DNA of 20,553 bases, taken from contig CAJMNR010000054.1 of NCBI GenBank assembly GCA_905214875.1, forward strand, positions 1-20,553, written 5' to 3'. Numbering within the stretch: position 1 is the first letter of the stretch; every line of letters starts with the position of its first letter. Both the position numbers and the translations under genes were made by a program. The DNA is from an uncultured bacterium (GTDB lineage: Bacteria > Bacillota > Clostridia > Lachnospirales > Lachnospiraceae). Below are positions 1-6,972 of this stretch, in pieces. The notes under the pieces are model-generated. The model was not told where the DNA came from. It did not search any database and was given only the letters and a program-made list of their open reading frames with translations.

Positions 1-142
1 CATATTTTAATAAGTGAGCTAACATTTTTGGGCTTGTTAAATCGTTGATAGCAACAACTTCATAACCTTCTGCTCCGAACATTTGTCTAAATGCAAGACG
101 TCCAATACGTCCAAATCCATTAATTGCAACTTTTACTGCCAT
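1..142 (-). CDS. gap: Glyceraldehyde-3-phosphate dehydrogenase, N-terminal part (cut by window edge)
   Basis: This is the first 47 codons of GAPDH, the glycolytic enzyme that oxidises glyceraldehyde 3-phosphate to 1,3-bisphosphoglycerate with NAD+ in the cytoplasm. The translation begins MAVKVAINGFGRIGRLAFRQ, which holds the family's N-terminal NAD-binding signature (INGFGRIGR), followed by the usual VVAINDL strand. The ATG at 142 has a strong AGGAGG ribosome binding site 7 bases upstream, so the start is firm. The catalytic cysteine and the rest of the enzyme lie outside the window. The gene is read alone, from its own promoter. Confidence 0.95.
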   Translation of the reverse strand, partial: MAVKVAINGFGRIGRLAFRQMFGAEGYEVVAINDLTSPKMLAHLLKY

Positions 143-208
143 GTAAAAATTCCTCCTAAAAAGTTAATTTTTATAATATCCATACTACATTCATAAGAAT
201 ATAGTGGT

Positions 209-238
209 TATTAATCTAATTGAGTTTCGCTTTGTCAA
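209..238 (-). promoter_or_regulatory. Probable sigma-A promoter of gap
   Basis: A perfect TTGACA -35 box (238-233) is followed after 18 bases by TTAATA (214-209). This leaves a leader of about 60 bases before the gap ATG. The -10 is imperfect and the spacing one base long, so the exact -10 is uncertain. Confidence 0.5.
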
Positions 239-306
239 ATAATTATCTAAGCTGTAACCTCAAGAGTTATTTTACCTAATTATTCAAGAAATTTCAAGTC
301 ATATTT

Positions 307-339
307 CGAAAAATTGTATCTATTCTCAAACAATTTTCG
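307..339 (-). terminator. Hairpin just after the phosphate cotransporter gene
   Basis: Arms CGAAAATTGT (339-330) and ACAATTTTTCG (317-307) can pair over 10 bp with one bulged T, around a 12-base loop, starting 14 bases past the stop codon. The T-run lies inside the 3' arm and not after it, so this is a weak terminator candidate. Confidence 0.4.
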
Positions 340-352
340 TGGTTATATTTTC

Positions 353-2020
353 CTATAGCTCGTCTTTAACGTAATTTGCAATGTTTAAAGAGTGGTCAGA
401 AACCCTCTCAAGATTAGTCAAAGCATCAATAAATATAACGCCTGCTTCGGAATTACATTTATTTGAAGATAAACGCTCAATGTGCTGTTCTCTTAATTCA
501 TCTTCCAGCATATCGGCTTTGTCTTCATATTTAACAACCTTTCTTACATATTCAATACTCTTGTTCTTGCGTGCAAGCAATGCATTTTCATATGCTTTTA
601 TTACTGTGTCGCACATTTCTTCCATTTCCATCGTTGCACTTTCTGAGAACACGATATTGTTTGCGATCTTTTCTTCCGCAAGTTCTGCGATATTCTCTGC
701 ATGGTCACCAACTCTTTCAATGTTACTAATCGTATAGAACATGTTGTTAACAATCTGATGTTGTTTTTCATTTATGGATAGATTACTGATCTTAACTAGA
801 TAATCAGAAATCTTACTTACCATTTTATCAATATTTTCTTCTACTTCTTTTACCTTGCTTGCTTCTTCACTATTATTATCAAGCATTGAGTGAATTGCAA
901 GCTTCAAGTTTTCGAAAGCCATTTCTCCTACATAAACAACTTCTTTAACAACACTCTCTACTGCAAAAGATGGTGTTTCAAGAATACGTTCATCTAAATG
1001 ATTTAATGTAGGTTCTGTTGAATCTTTAACAATATCATTGTCGTTCGCTTTAACAATCTTACCTGATATCTTCACTAACAGATCAGAGAAAGGTAATAAT
1101 AAAAGCGTACATGTAATATTAAAGATTGTATGGAATATAGAAATTCCAACGCTATTAATTGAGCCTGTTCCCATTAACGGATTCAACGTAAATACTAAGA
1201 ATAATACTGTACCAAATACGACTGCTCCAATGATGTTAAATAACAAATGGATGACTGCCGCTCGTTTGGCTGTCTTAGGTGCACCAATACTAGATAATAG
1301 TGCTGTAAAGCAAGAACCAATGTTTGATCCCAAACTGATATATACCGCAGATGCTGTTGTAACAACGCCACCTGTGGATGCTATTGTCTGTAAGATACCA
1401 ACTGCTGCTGAAGAGCTTTGCATTAAAGCTGTAATCAACACACCAATTGATATACCGATGATTGGATTGCTTCCAAATAATTTGAACGCATTAACGAAGA
1501 TTGGTAGATCACTATATGCACTTGCTGCATTTTTCATAAATGAAAGGCCAATAAACAATAGACCTACACCTACTAAAATTTCGCCCGCAAGCTTTTTCCC
1601 CTGTTTTTTGCAAAACATAATTAAAAATGCTCCAATGCCGATTAACAGCGGTGCATAAAAATCTGGGCTAACCGCCTTGAATGTCTCCCCTACTTGTCCC
1701 AATGACACGATCCAGGATGTAATACAAGTACCAATGTTTGCACCCATGATTACACCTACTGCTTGTCCTAAAGACATAATACCAGCATTTACGAATCCAA
1801 CAACCATTACTGTCGTTGCCCCACTACTTTGTACAATTGCAGTTATTAATGCTCCAACAATAACCGCCATTATACGATTATTCGTTAAAATGCCAAGTAG
1901 CTGACGCATCTTATCTCCTGTTGTTTTCTGCATGCCGTCCGCCATGATGTTCATGCCATACAAAAACATTCCGAGTCCGCCAACAAAAGTAAATAAATTA
2001 CTCAGCGTTTCAATAGTCAT
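353..2020 (-). CDS. Na+/phosphate cotransporter with C-terminal PhoU-like domain
   Basis: A 555-residue integral membrane protein of the NptA/YjbB-type Na/Pi cotransporter family, expected to move inorganic phosphate across the membrane coupled to Na+. Two copies of the family's glutamine-serine signature are visible: QSSGATT at residues 64-70 and QSSSA at 201-205, each in an inverted hydrophobic repeat. From about residue 345 the protein is soluble, acidic and helical, and reads as two PhoU-like helical bundles (ERVGDHAENIAELAEE and its partner LERVSDHSLNIANYV), a known fusion in this family. A longer frame opens at a TTG at 2032, but that TTG overlaps the GGAGG ribosome binding site (2030-2026). 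The ATG at 2020 sits 5 bases beyond the site and is preferred. It is a single-gene unit between gap and glgA. Some family members export phosphate, so direction is not settled. Confidence 0.88.
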   Translation of the reverse strand: MTIETLSNLFTFVGGLGMFLYGMNIMADGMQKTTGDKMRQLLGILTNNRIMAVIVGALITAIVQSSGATTVMVVGFVNAGIMSLGQAVGVIMGANIGTCITSWIVSLGQVGETFKAVSPDFYAPLLIGIGAFLIMFCKKQGKKLAGEILVGVGLLFIGLSFMKNAASAYSDLPIFVNAFKLFGSNPIIGISIGVLITALMQSSSAAVGILQTIASTGGVVTTASAVYISLGSNIGSCFTALLSSIGAPKTAKRAAVIHLLFNIIGAVVFGTVLFLVFTLNPLMGTGSINSVGISIFHTIFNITCTLLLLPFSDLLVKISGKIVKANDNDIVKDSTEPTLNHLDERILETPSFAVESVVKEVVYVGEMAFENLKLAIHSMLDNNSEEASKVKEVEENIDKMVSKISDYLVKISNLSINEKQHQIVNNMFYTISNIERVGDHAENIAELAEEKIANNIVFSESATMEMEEMCDTVIKAYENALLARKNKSIEYVRKVVKYEDKADMLEDELREQHIERLSSNKCNSEAGVIFIDALTNLERVSDHSLNIANYVKDEL

Positions 2021-2320
2021 ACTGTCCTCCAAGATATCTATATCTTATTTAATTGTCTAGAATTATATCAATTCCATTTCTAATAATAACATATAACAAA
2101 AAAGAAAAATATCTCCATTTCACATAATTGTGAAGCAAAATATTATCTTTTATTGTAGAATATGTATAATTTTATATTTTGGATATAATTCTATATTACA
2201 AAAGTGAGTAGAATATGGTATCATATTATGTTTTTTTCTCATCAAATCTATTCATTATTTACAATTTATTACTTATTCTCTTATTATGTACAACTATACG
2301 CCAAACAATTTACAATCCAT
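2021..2320. other. AT-rich intergenic leader region of the cotransporter gene
   Basis: No gene is visible in these 300 bases. It is very AT-rich with many short A/T runs. The only clear structure is the inverted repeat at 2119-2134. Several TATAAT-like hexamers occur on the minus strand, none with a convincing -35 partner. Confidence 0.5.
2119..2134. repeat. Operator-like inverted repeat TTCACA-N4-TGTGAA
   Basis: Perfect 6-bp arms around TAAT, in an otherwise featureless AT-rich leader about 100 bases upstream of the cotransporter ATG. Compact symmetry of this kind suits a dimeric DNA-binding protein. It does not match the PhoB/PhoP direct-repeat box, so a link to phosphate control is only a guess. 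Confidence 0.35.
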
Positions 2321-2353
2321 AAAAATAAGACAGCCTGTTTTTCAGACTGCCTT
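2321..2353 (-). terminator. Intrinsic terminator of glgA
   Basis: On the minus strand, AAGGCAGTCTG pairs over 11 bp (two G-T pairs) with CAGGCTGTCTT around an AAAAA loop, followed by TTATTTTTA. It begins 10 bases past the glgA stop codon. A good rho-independent terminator. Confidence 0.85.
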
Positions 2354-2362
2354 ACTCTTCTT

Positions 2363-3799
2363 CTACATATTTCTATATAAGTCTTCATATTTTTTAGCCG
2401 AATGATTCCATGAGAAATCTTGTGCCATACCACGATCAATTAATTTATTCCACTCTCTCTTCTTCGTGTAATAAATATATTTTGCGTAACGAATAGTATT
2501 CAGCATCTCATGAGCATTGTAATTACAGAATGAGAATCCAGTACCTGTACTCTCTATCTCATTATAAGGAATTACAGTATCTCTTAAACCGCCTGTCTCT
2601 CTGACAATTGGAACAGTACCATAACGCAAGCTCATTAATTGGCTTAAACCACAAGGTTCAAACAAAGATGGCATAAGGAATGCATCACATGCAGCATATA
2701 TTCTATGAGAGCGTTCGTTGGAATAATAGATATTCGCAGAAACACGGTTGCTGTACTTCCAAGCATAGTGACGGAATAGGTTTTCATACTTTGCAGTACC
2801 TGTACCTAATACAACAAGTTGTGTATCTTCTGTACAAATTTCCTCTATCACATAATCAATCAAATCAAAACCTTTTTGATCTGTTAATCTCGAAACAATA
2901 CCAATCATAAATGCTTTATCATTAACTTCTAATCCTAACTCTCTTTGAAGAGCTCGTTTGTTTTTTATCTTTTCTTTTCTGAATGTAATTGGATTATAAT
3001 TTTGAACAATTAATGGATCAGTTGCTGGATTATATTCATTATAATCTAATCCATTCACGATACCAACTAAAGAATTCGACCTAGCACGAATTAGGCCATC
3101 TAAGCCTTCGCCATAGAAAGGTGTCTTAATCTCCCCTGCATATGTATCACTTACTGTCGTGATCACATCTGCATATACTAGACCACCTTTTAGATAATTA
3201 CTGTCCCCATATGCCTCTAACTTGTCAGACGTAAACAAATAATCTGGTAAACCTGTAATATCTTTTACCGTCTTCATATCCCAAATTCCTTGGAACTTCA
3301 GATTATGAATTGTCATAATTGTCTTGATGCCTCTATAGAACTCACCCTTCATAAAGGTATCTTTTAAATATACTGGTACAAGTCCAGTCTGCCAATCATG
3401 GCAATGAATGATGTCTGGTCTGAAACCAATCACTGGAAGAGCTGATAAACACGCTCTACTGAAGAATGCAAACTTTTCAATGTCTTCATATATATTTCCA
3501 TAAGGTTTTGGACCTGCAAAATAAAATTCATTATCAATGAAGTAAAACGTTACTCCATCGTATTCCATTTCTAATATTCCTACATATTGGCTTCGCCAAG
3601 CTAACTCCATATAGAAATGCGCTTTATAAATCATTTTTTCTTTATATTCGTAAGGAATGGCCATGTATTTAGGAATCATTACTCTCACATCAAATTCTTT
3701 TTTATTAAAGTACTTTGGTAAAGAACCTACTACGTCTGCTAATCCTCCTGTCTTTATGAAAGGCACACATTCTGAAGCTATAAACAAGATTTTTTTCAT
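2363..3799 (-). CDS. glgA: Glycogen (starch) synthase, ADP-glucose type
   Basis: Extends alpha-1,4-glucan chains using ADP-glucose; a cytoplasmic GT5-family glycosyltransferase with two Rossmann-like domains. At 478 residues it has the usual bacterial length. The N-terminal KTGGLADVVGSLPK loop (residues 16-29) is the classic GlgA sugar-nucleotide site, with the lysine at 16. HDWQTGLVPVYLK at about 134-146 and the C-terminal FEPCGLSQLMSLRYGTVPIV stretch (about 381-400) with the downstream ETGGLRDTV are also diagnostic. The ATG follows GGAGG by 7 bases. The gene ends in its own terminator and is 109 bases downstream of spo0A, so it is probably a separate unit. Other glg genes are not in the window. 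Clostridia often store glycogen-like granulose before sporulation, so lying beside spo0A is suggestive but not proof of joint control. Confidence 0.95.
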   Translation of the reverse strand: MKKILFIASECVPFIKTGGLADVVGSLPKYFNKKEFDVRVMIPKYMAIPYEYKEKMIYKAHFYMELAWRSQYVGILEMEYDGVTFYFIDNEFYFAGPKPYGNIYEDIEKFAFFSRACLSALPVIGFRPDIIHCHDWQTGLVPVYLKDTFMKGEFYRGIKTIMTIHNLKFQGIWDMKTVKDITGLPDYLFTSDKLEAYGDSNYLKGGLVYADVITTVSDTYAGEIKTPFYGEGLDGLIRARSNSLVGIVNGLDYNEYNPATDPLIVQNYNPITFRKEKIKNKRALQRELGLEVNDKAFMIGIVSRLTDQKGFDLIDYVIEEICTEDTQLVVLGTGTAKYENLFRHYAWKYSNRVSANIYYSNERSHRIYAACDAFLMPSLFEPCGLSQLMSLRYGTVPIVRETGGLRDTVIPYNEIESTGTGFSFCNYNAHEMLNTIRYAKYIYYTKKREWNKLIDRGMAQDFSWNHSAKKYEDLYRNM

Positions 3800-3820
3800 T
3801 TTGTTACCTCCTAATGAGCT

Positions 3821-3849
3821 CTTTTATCTCAACATACATTAATTGACAA
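3821..3849 (-). promoter_or_regulatory. Possible glgA promoter
   Basis: TTGTCA (3849-3844), 17 bases, then TAAAAG (3826-3821) on the minus strand, about 20 bases before the glgA start codon. The -35 differs from consensus by one base, the -10 by two. The -35 overlaps the outer arm of the inverted repeat at 3847-3886. Confidence 0.3.
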
Positions 3850-3886
3850 ATCTTGAGATGTTTTCCCAGTAGCATCTCAAGATTTG
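3847..3886. repeat. Perfect 14-bp inverted repeat between spo0A and glgA
   Basis: CAAATCTTGAGATG (3847-3860) and CATCTCAAGATTTG (3873-3886) are exact complements around a 12-base loop, 22 bases past the spo0A stop. Position fits a spo0A terminator, but neither strand has a T-tract after the stem (the minus strand continues TCAATTAATG). It may be an mRNA 3'-end stabiliser, a terminator of unusual form, or a leader structure for glgA. Confidence 0.6.
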
Positions 3887-3908
3887 CCCGATAAACTTTA
3901 AAGAGCGA

Positions 3909-4709
3909 TTAAGCTCTCATCTTATACTCTAAACGAATCTTGTCAGCAATCAATGCTACAAATTCAGAATTTGTAGGTTTTCCTTTGCCATTGTTTACTG
4001 TATAACCGAATAGGTCATCGATTGTATCCATCTTCCCCCTGCTCCATGCTACTTCGATAGCATGTCTGATCGCTCTTTCAACACGGCTTGGAGTAGTTTT
4101 GTGTCTCTTAGCGATTGATGGATATAACAGCTTCGTAATAGAATTCAGCATTTCACTATCATTTACGGACATCATGATTGCATCACGTAAATATTGATAG
4201 CCTTTGATATGTGCTGGAACACCGATTTCATGAATGATGTTTGTAACATCAGACTCTAAGTTACGTTCCATGTACATCTGCTTATTTTCATAAGAAGTTG
4301 CTTTAAGAGGTTCTACTAGCTTCGTATGTAATTCACCTTTGATCTGCTTTACTCTTGTTAAAATCATATCATTATCGAATGGTTTCATTATGTAATAATT
4401 TGCACCTAATTCGAATGCATTCTCGGTTACGCCTTCCTGCCCGATTGCTGTAATCACGATAAATGCAGGTGCTTTTTTATATTCATCACTGTTACGTACT
4501 TTTTCCATTACGCCTAATCCATCCAGCTTTGGCATAATTAAATCAAGTAATACGACATCTGGAGTCTTGTCCTTAATAATAGATAACGCATCAATTCCAT
4601 TACCAGCAGTACCTACTACTTCAATATCTTTATCTTCTTTCATAATATCGGATAGTAGATTAACCATTCTCTCATTGTCATCAACGATTGCCACGTTAAT
4701 TTTTGCCAT
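3909..4709 (-). CDS. spo0A: Spo0A, master response regulator of sporulation
   Basis: The phosphorylated transcription factor that commits the cell to sporulation. At 266 residues it has the normal length. Residues 1-125 form the receiver: acidic pocket D10-D11, phosphoacceptor D56 in LLDLIMP, switch T87 and conserved K109 in IMKPF. The C-terminal half carries the Spo0A-specific DNA-binding domain, with ILHEIG-like helix entry (IIHEIGVPAHIKGYQYL) and the near-invariant recognition region SRVERAIRHAIEVAWSRG at 208-225. The ATG follows GGGAGG by about 8 bases. It lies downstream of spoIVB, as in most Firmicutes, but 757 bases away and with its own promoter, so it need not be co-transcribed. Its activating kinases are not in the window; clostridia lack the full Spo0F/Spo0B relay, so direct phosphorylation by orphan kinases is the likely route (family knowledge). 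Confidence 0.97.
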   Translation of the reverse strand: MAKINVAIVDDNERMVNLLSDIMKEDKDIEVVGTAGNGIDALSIIKDKTPDVVLLDLIMPKLDGLGVMEKVRNSDEYKKAPAFIVITAIGQEGVTENAFELGANYYIMKPFDNDMILTRVKQIKGELHTKLVEPLKATSYENKQMYMERNLESDVTNIIHEIGVPAHIKGYQYLRDAIMMSVNDSEMLNSITKLLYPSIAKRHKTTPSRVERAIRHAIEVAWSRGKMDTIDDLFGYTVNNGKGKPTNSEFVALIADKIRLEYKMRA

Positions 4710-4830
4710 TATAATTCCTCCCGTTATATTATTTAACCCTCATATTAAATGTAACATAATAATAGTTTATGCATATGATAAAGTCGTTTTAATGTTGTCT
4801 GTAAGATAATATTTCTACCTTTCACAAAGA

Positions 4831-4859
4831 ATTATACATTTTTTTTGCCCAGTAGTCAA
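4831..4859 (-). promoter_or_regulatory. Sigma-A promoter of spo0A
   Basis: TTGACT (4859-4854), exactly 17 bases, then a perfect TATAAT (4836-4831) on the minus strand, giving a leader of roughly 115 bases. One mismatch in the two boxes together makes this the best vegetative promoter in the window. I saw no clear sigma-H promoter between it and the gene. Confidence 0.7.
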
Positions 4860-5020
4860 TTGAAAATAGCAAATTTTGTTAATTCTTCGGGGTATTTATA
4901 TAATTTTCAACATTTTTGTAACTTAAAACATCATCCGCATAAACATATTTACATTTAATATTACGGTTTACAACATAGAAATATTTACAGAAAAATATAA
5001 CTTTTTTCTCTATATTAAAG

Positions 5021-5144
5021 TAACTATAATGCGCCAGCCACCATCACTTTAAACATGCACAATGGTATCGGACTTGCATTGTGCAAGGGCATCTTTGAGA
5101 TATTCTACAAAAAACTCCTTGTGATGCCGGCAAGCGTATAGTTA
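5021..5144. other. Compact 124-bp inverted-repeat element: candidate structured RNA or MITE
   Basis: A GC-richer island inside a very AT-rich 757-bp gap. The outer ends TAACTATA and TATAGTTA (5021-5028, 5137-5144) are perfect complements. Moving inward, after a 3-base bulge, CGC/GCG, GCC/GGC and CATCAC/GTGATG (5042-5047, 5121-5126) also pair, separated by symmetric 2x2 internal loops. Inside lies a hairpin, TGCACAATG with CATTGTGCA (5056-5064, 5077-5085). An alternative tight hairpin CTTGCA-TTG-TGCAAG (5073-5087) uses the same bases, so the two exclude each other. GGCATC copies allow a second switch in pairing. The arms could equally be terminal inverted repeats of a miniature transposable element, as TA dinucleotides flank both ends. 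I do not recognise a known riboswitch or ncRNA in it, and cannot fix the strand. Confidence 0.5.
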
Positions 5145-5204
5145 TCATCAGCATACTTTTTTATTACGTTTATTAACACGTTATAGTATTTGTAAATATT
5201 TACC

Positions 5205-5229
5205 ATGGTTGAATTATAACCATATTTTT
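5205..5229 (+). terminator. Weak hairpin plus T-tract downstream of the 124-bp element
   Basis: ATGGTT (5205-5210) and AACCAT (5218-5223) form a 6-bp stem with a 7-base loop, followed by ATTTTT. It would end a plus-strand transcript crossing the 5021-5144 element. The stem is short and the region AT-rich, so chance is possible. Confidence 0.3.
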
Positions 5230-5259
5230 ACATTATATCAATTGTTTTTTTTCGCATAC

Positions 5260-5266
5260 TTCGACA
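5260..5266 (-). promoter_or_regulatory. Candidate Spo0A-binding site (0A box)
   Basis: TGTCGAA on the minus strand matches the 0A-box core TGNCGAA exactly, preceded directly by a second partial copy (TGTCG). It lies about 550 bases upstream of the spo0A start, beyond the mapped promoter candidate. The rest of the region 5230-5466 shows nothing else but AT-rich sequence. Confidence 0.35.
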
Positions 5267-5466
5267 CGACAATTGTAGTAAAGCGTTATTAATGTTGTAT
5301 TTGCAGTATTTCCGATACATTTAGCAAATAAAATTAGATTTATATTGTATACAAATACCTTATTTTATGGAATAAATAATTTTTCCGTCGAGATGTTTTT
5401 ATTGATTTTTTCGAGATATTTTCAAATATTTTAATACTATTTCGCACGCATTGGTATTTGTTATTA

Positions 5467-6753
5467 TCATTGTGCTGAATTTAACATATTTTCAATAAAT
5501 GTGCCATATCCTCTTGTTGAGTCCTGTATAAAAACATGTGTTACCGCACCTATGATTTTACCATTTTGAATAATTGGACTTCCACTCATCCCTTGAACAA
5601 TGCCATTTGTGATATTTAATAGGCGTTCATCAGTAATTTTGATGACTAATCCTTTATTCTGCTTCTTATTGTTCATTTGAATTTTTTCAATTTCTATCTC
5701 ATATTCCTTGATTTCGCCTTCAACGGAACAAAGAATCTTTGCTTTTCCTAATTTTATTTCCTGCTTTAATCCGATAGGAATCGCTTGGTTATTACTAATA
5801 GTATAATTTGTATTATTTATTTTTCCAAATATACCTTGATTGGTATTTTTATGGATTTCTCCGATATTATTACCGCTTCCAGTCTTTATCATGCCAACAA
5901 TTTCACCTGGAGTACCATTTTGTCCGCGTACGATATCTAATACTTTTGCATTATATAAAGTACCTTTTTCAATCTCCATTAAAAGATTTGTGTCGACATC
6001 AGTAATTCCATGTCCTAATGCGCCAAAGCTACCGTTTAGGCCAACATATGTCAATGTTCCTATACCTTGCGTATTATCACGAATCCAAGTTCCGATCTTA
6101 TAATCCCCTTCTGTGCTTTTTACGGCATTTAATGAGACTTTCAATTCTTCACTGTCCCTGCGGACATCAAAGGTTAATTTCTTTTCCTTGTTTTCTTGTA
6201 TCTTATTAATTAATTCTTCTTTATATTCTACTTTTTCTCCATTTACTGCTGTTATATAATCCCCTGATTTTAGAAGATTCAGTGCTGGCTCATAGTTTTG
6301 TCCGTCTTCTCCCGTAATCGGGCTCGTCCCCAATACCATGACACCATCAGACTCAATATATACGCCTATTGAAGCTCCCGAAGGGATCACCTGTGTTTCA
6401 TTTATCACATTAACGGTAATTGTCTTAAAATTAATCAATCCAAATAATTTGAGGGCAATCTTATACTCACCAAGATTACTGGACTCCATAGTAAATGGCT
6501 CACTGAAATTAAAATGAATCCTTTCAGAATTCACCCTTTTCCCTTGATTCACATTTATAACACTCATATCCTCTTCTACCAAATCTGCTTCAATCGGAAG
6601 GCTGAAATCAAACTGTTCTTCTTCACCAACTACAAGATGAATTATGTTTGGCACTTGGTTATCAACATAGGAGTATGAAACGTAGACTAATCCACATAAA
6701 CTTAGCACAAATGCAAAAATTAAGCATGATTTATACACAACTCTTCTTTTCAT
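5467..6753 (-). CDS. spoIVB: SpoIVB, forespore signalling serine peptidase
   Basis: An S55-family serine peptidase secreted from the forespore into the space between the spore membranes, where it triggers pro-sigma-K processing in the mother cell. From the preferred start the protein is 428 residues: a basic N-terminus, one hydrophobic signal/anchor segment (about residues 6-30), a PDZ domain (about 125-205, with SGDYITAVNGEKV), then the peptidase domain. The catalytic histidine is in ALGHGITD and the serine in GMSGSPI, both intact. The open frame reaches an ATG at 6789, but that codon lies within the -10 box of a sporulation promoter and has no ribosome binding site. The ATG at 6753 has GGAG 7 bases upstream; 6756 is also possible. 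It sits between recN and spo0A, the usual Firmicutes order, downstream of the recN terminator. Confidence 0.95.
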   Translation of the reverse strand: MKRRVVYKSCLIFAFVLSLCGLVYVSYSYVDNQVPNIIHLVVGEEEQFDFSLPIEADLVEEDMSVINVNQGKRVNSERIHFNFSEPFTMESSNLGEYKIALKLFGLINFKTITVNVINETQVIPSGASIGVYIESDGVMVLGTSPITGEDGQNYEPALNLLKSGDYITAVNGEKVEYKEELINKIQENKEKKLTFDVRRDSEELKVSLNAVKSTEGDYKIGTWIRDNTQGIGTLTYVGLNGSFGALGHGITDVDTNLLMEIEKGTLYNAKVLDIVRGQNGTPGEIVGMIKTGSGNNIGEIHKNTNQGIFGKINNTNYTISNNQAIPIGLKQEIKLGKAKILCSVEGEIKEYEIEIEKIQMNNKKQNKGLVIKITDERLLNITNGIVQGMSGSPIIQNGKIIGAVTHVFIQDSTRGYGTFIENMLNSAQ

Positions 6754-6783
6754 CATTCCACTCCATTTCTCTTCCATTATTTT

Positions 6784-6813
6784 TATCATGCATCATTTTT
6801 ATAACACTTATAC
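6784..6813 (-). promoter_or_regulatory. Sigma-G/sigma-F type promoter of spoIVB
   Basis: GTATA (6813-6809), exactly 18 bases, then CATGATA (6790-6784) on the minus strand. This fits the forespore sigma-G pattern GHATR-N18-CATNHTA in every position. Transcription would begin near 6777, downstream of the longest possible start codon, and so supports the internal spoIVB start. Confidence 0.6.
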
Positions 6814-6910
6814 ATTTTATAATCGAAATTATAATGATGCATAAAATATCCGATCGTTGAGTTTATAGGATTGCAATGGTGCCCTTGCTTTTTTGCTTGC
6901 CTAAAAAGTA

Positions 6911-6945
6911 AAAAAACAAGGAGACATATTACTTATCTCCTTGTT
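6911..6945 (-). terminator. Intrinsic terminator of recN
   Basis: On the minus strand AACAAGGAGA (6945-6936) pairs perfectly with TCTCCTTGTT (6924-6915) around an 11-base loop, and runs into TTTT and more T-rich sequence. It lies 28 bases past the recN stop and isolates recN from spoIVB. Confidence 0.88.
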
Positions 6946-6972
6946 ATTATGTGTACATAGTCTTCATATAAA

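Noticed and set aside
1038..1658. Long plus-strand frames opposite the cotransporter and the BIG2 gene (also 10993-11499).
   Set aside because: They are antisense to clear genes, lack ribosome binding sites and have no recognisable domain.
5021..5144. Open frames on both strands across the 124-bp element, some protein-like.
   Set aside because: None has a ribosome binding site or runs past the element, and the paired arms explain the sequence better.
6653..6860. Small plus-strand frame across the spoIVB start.
   Set aside because: It is antisense to the signal segment and promoter of spoIVB, with no translation signal.
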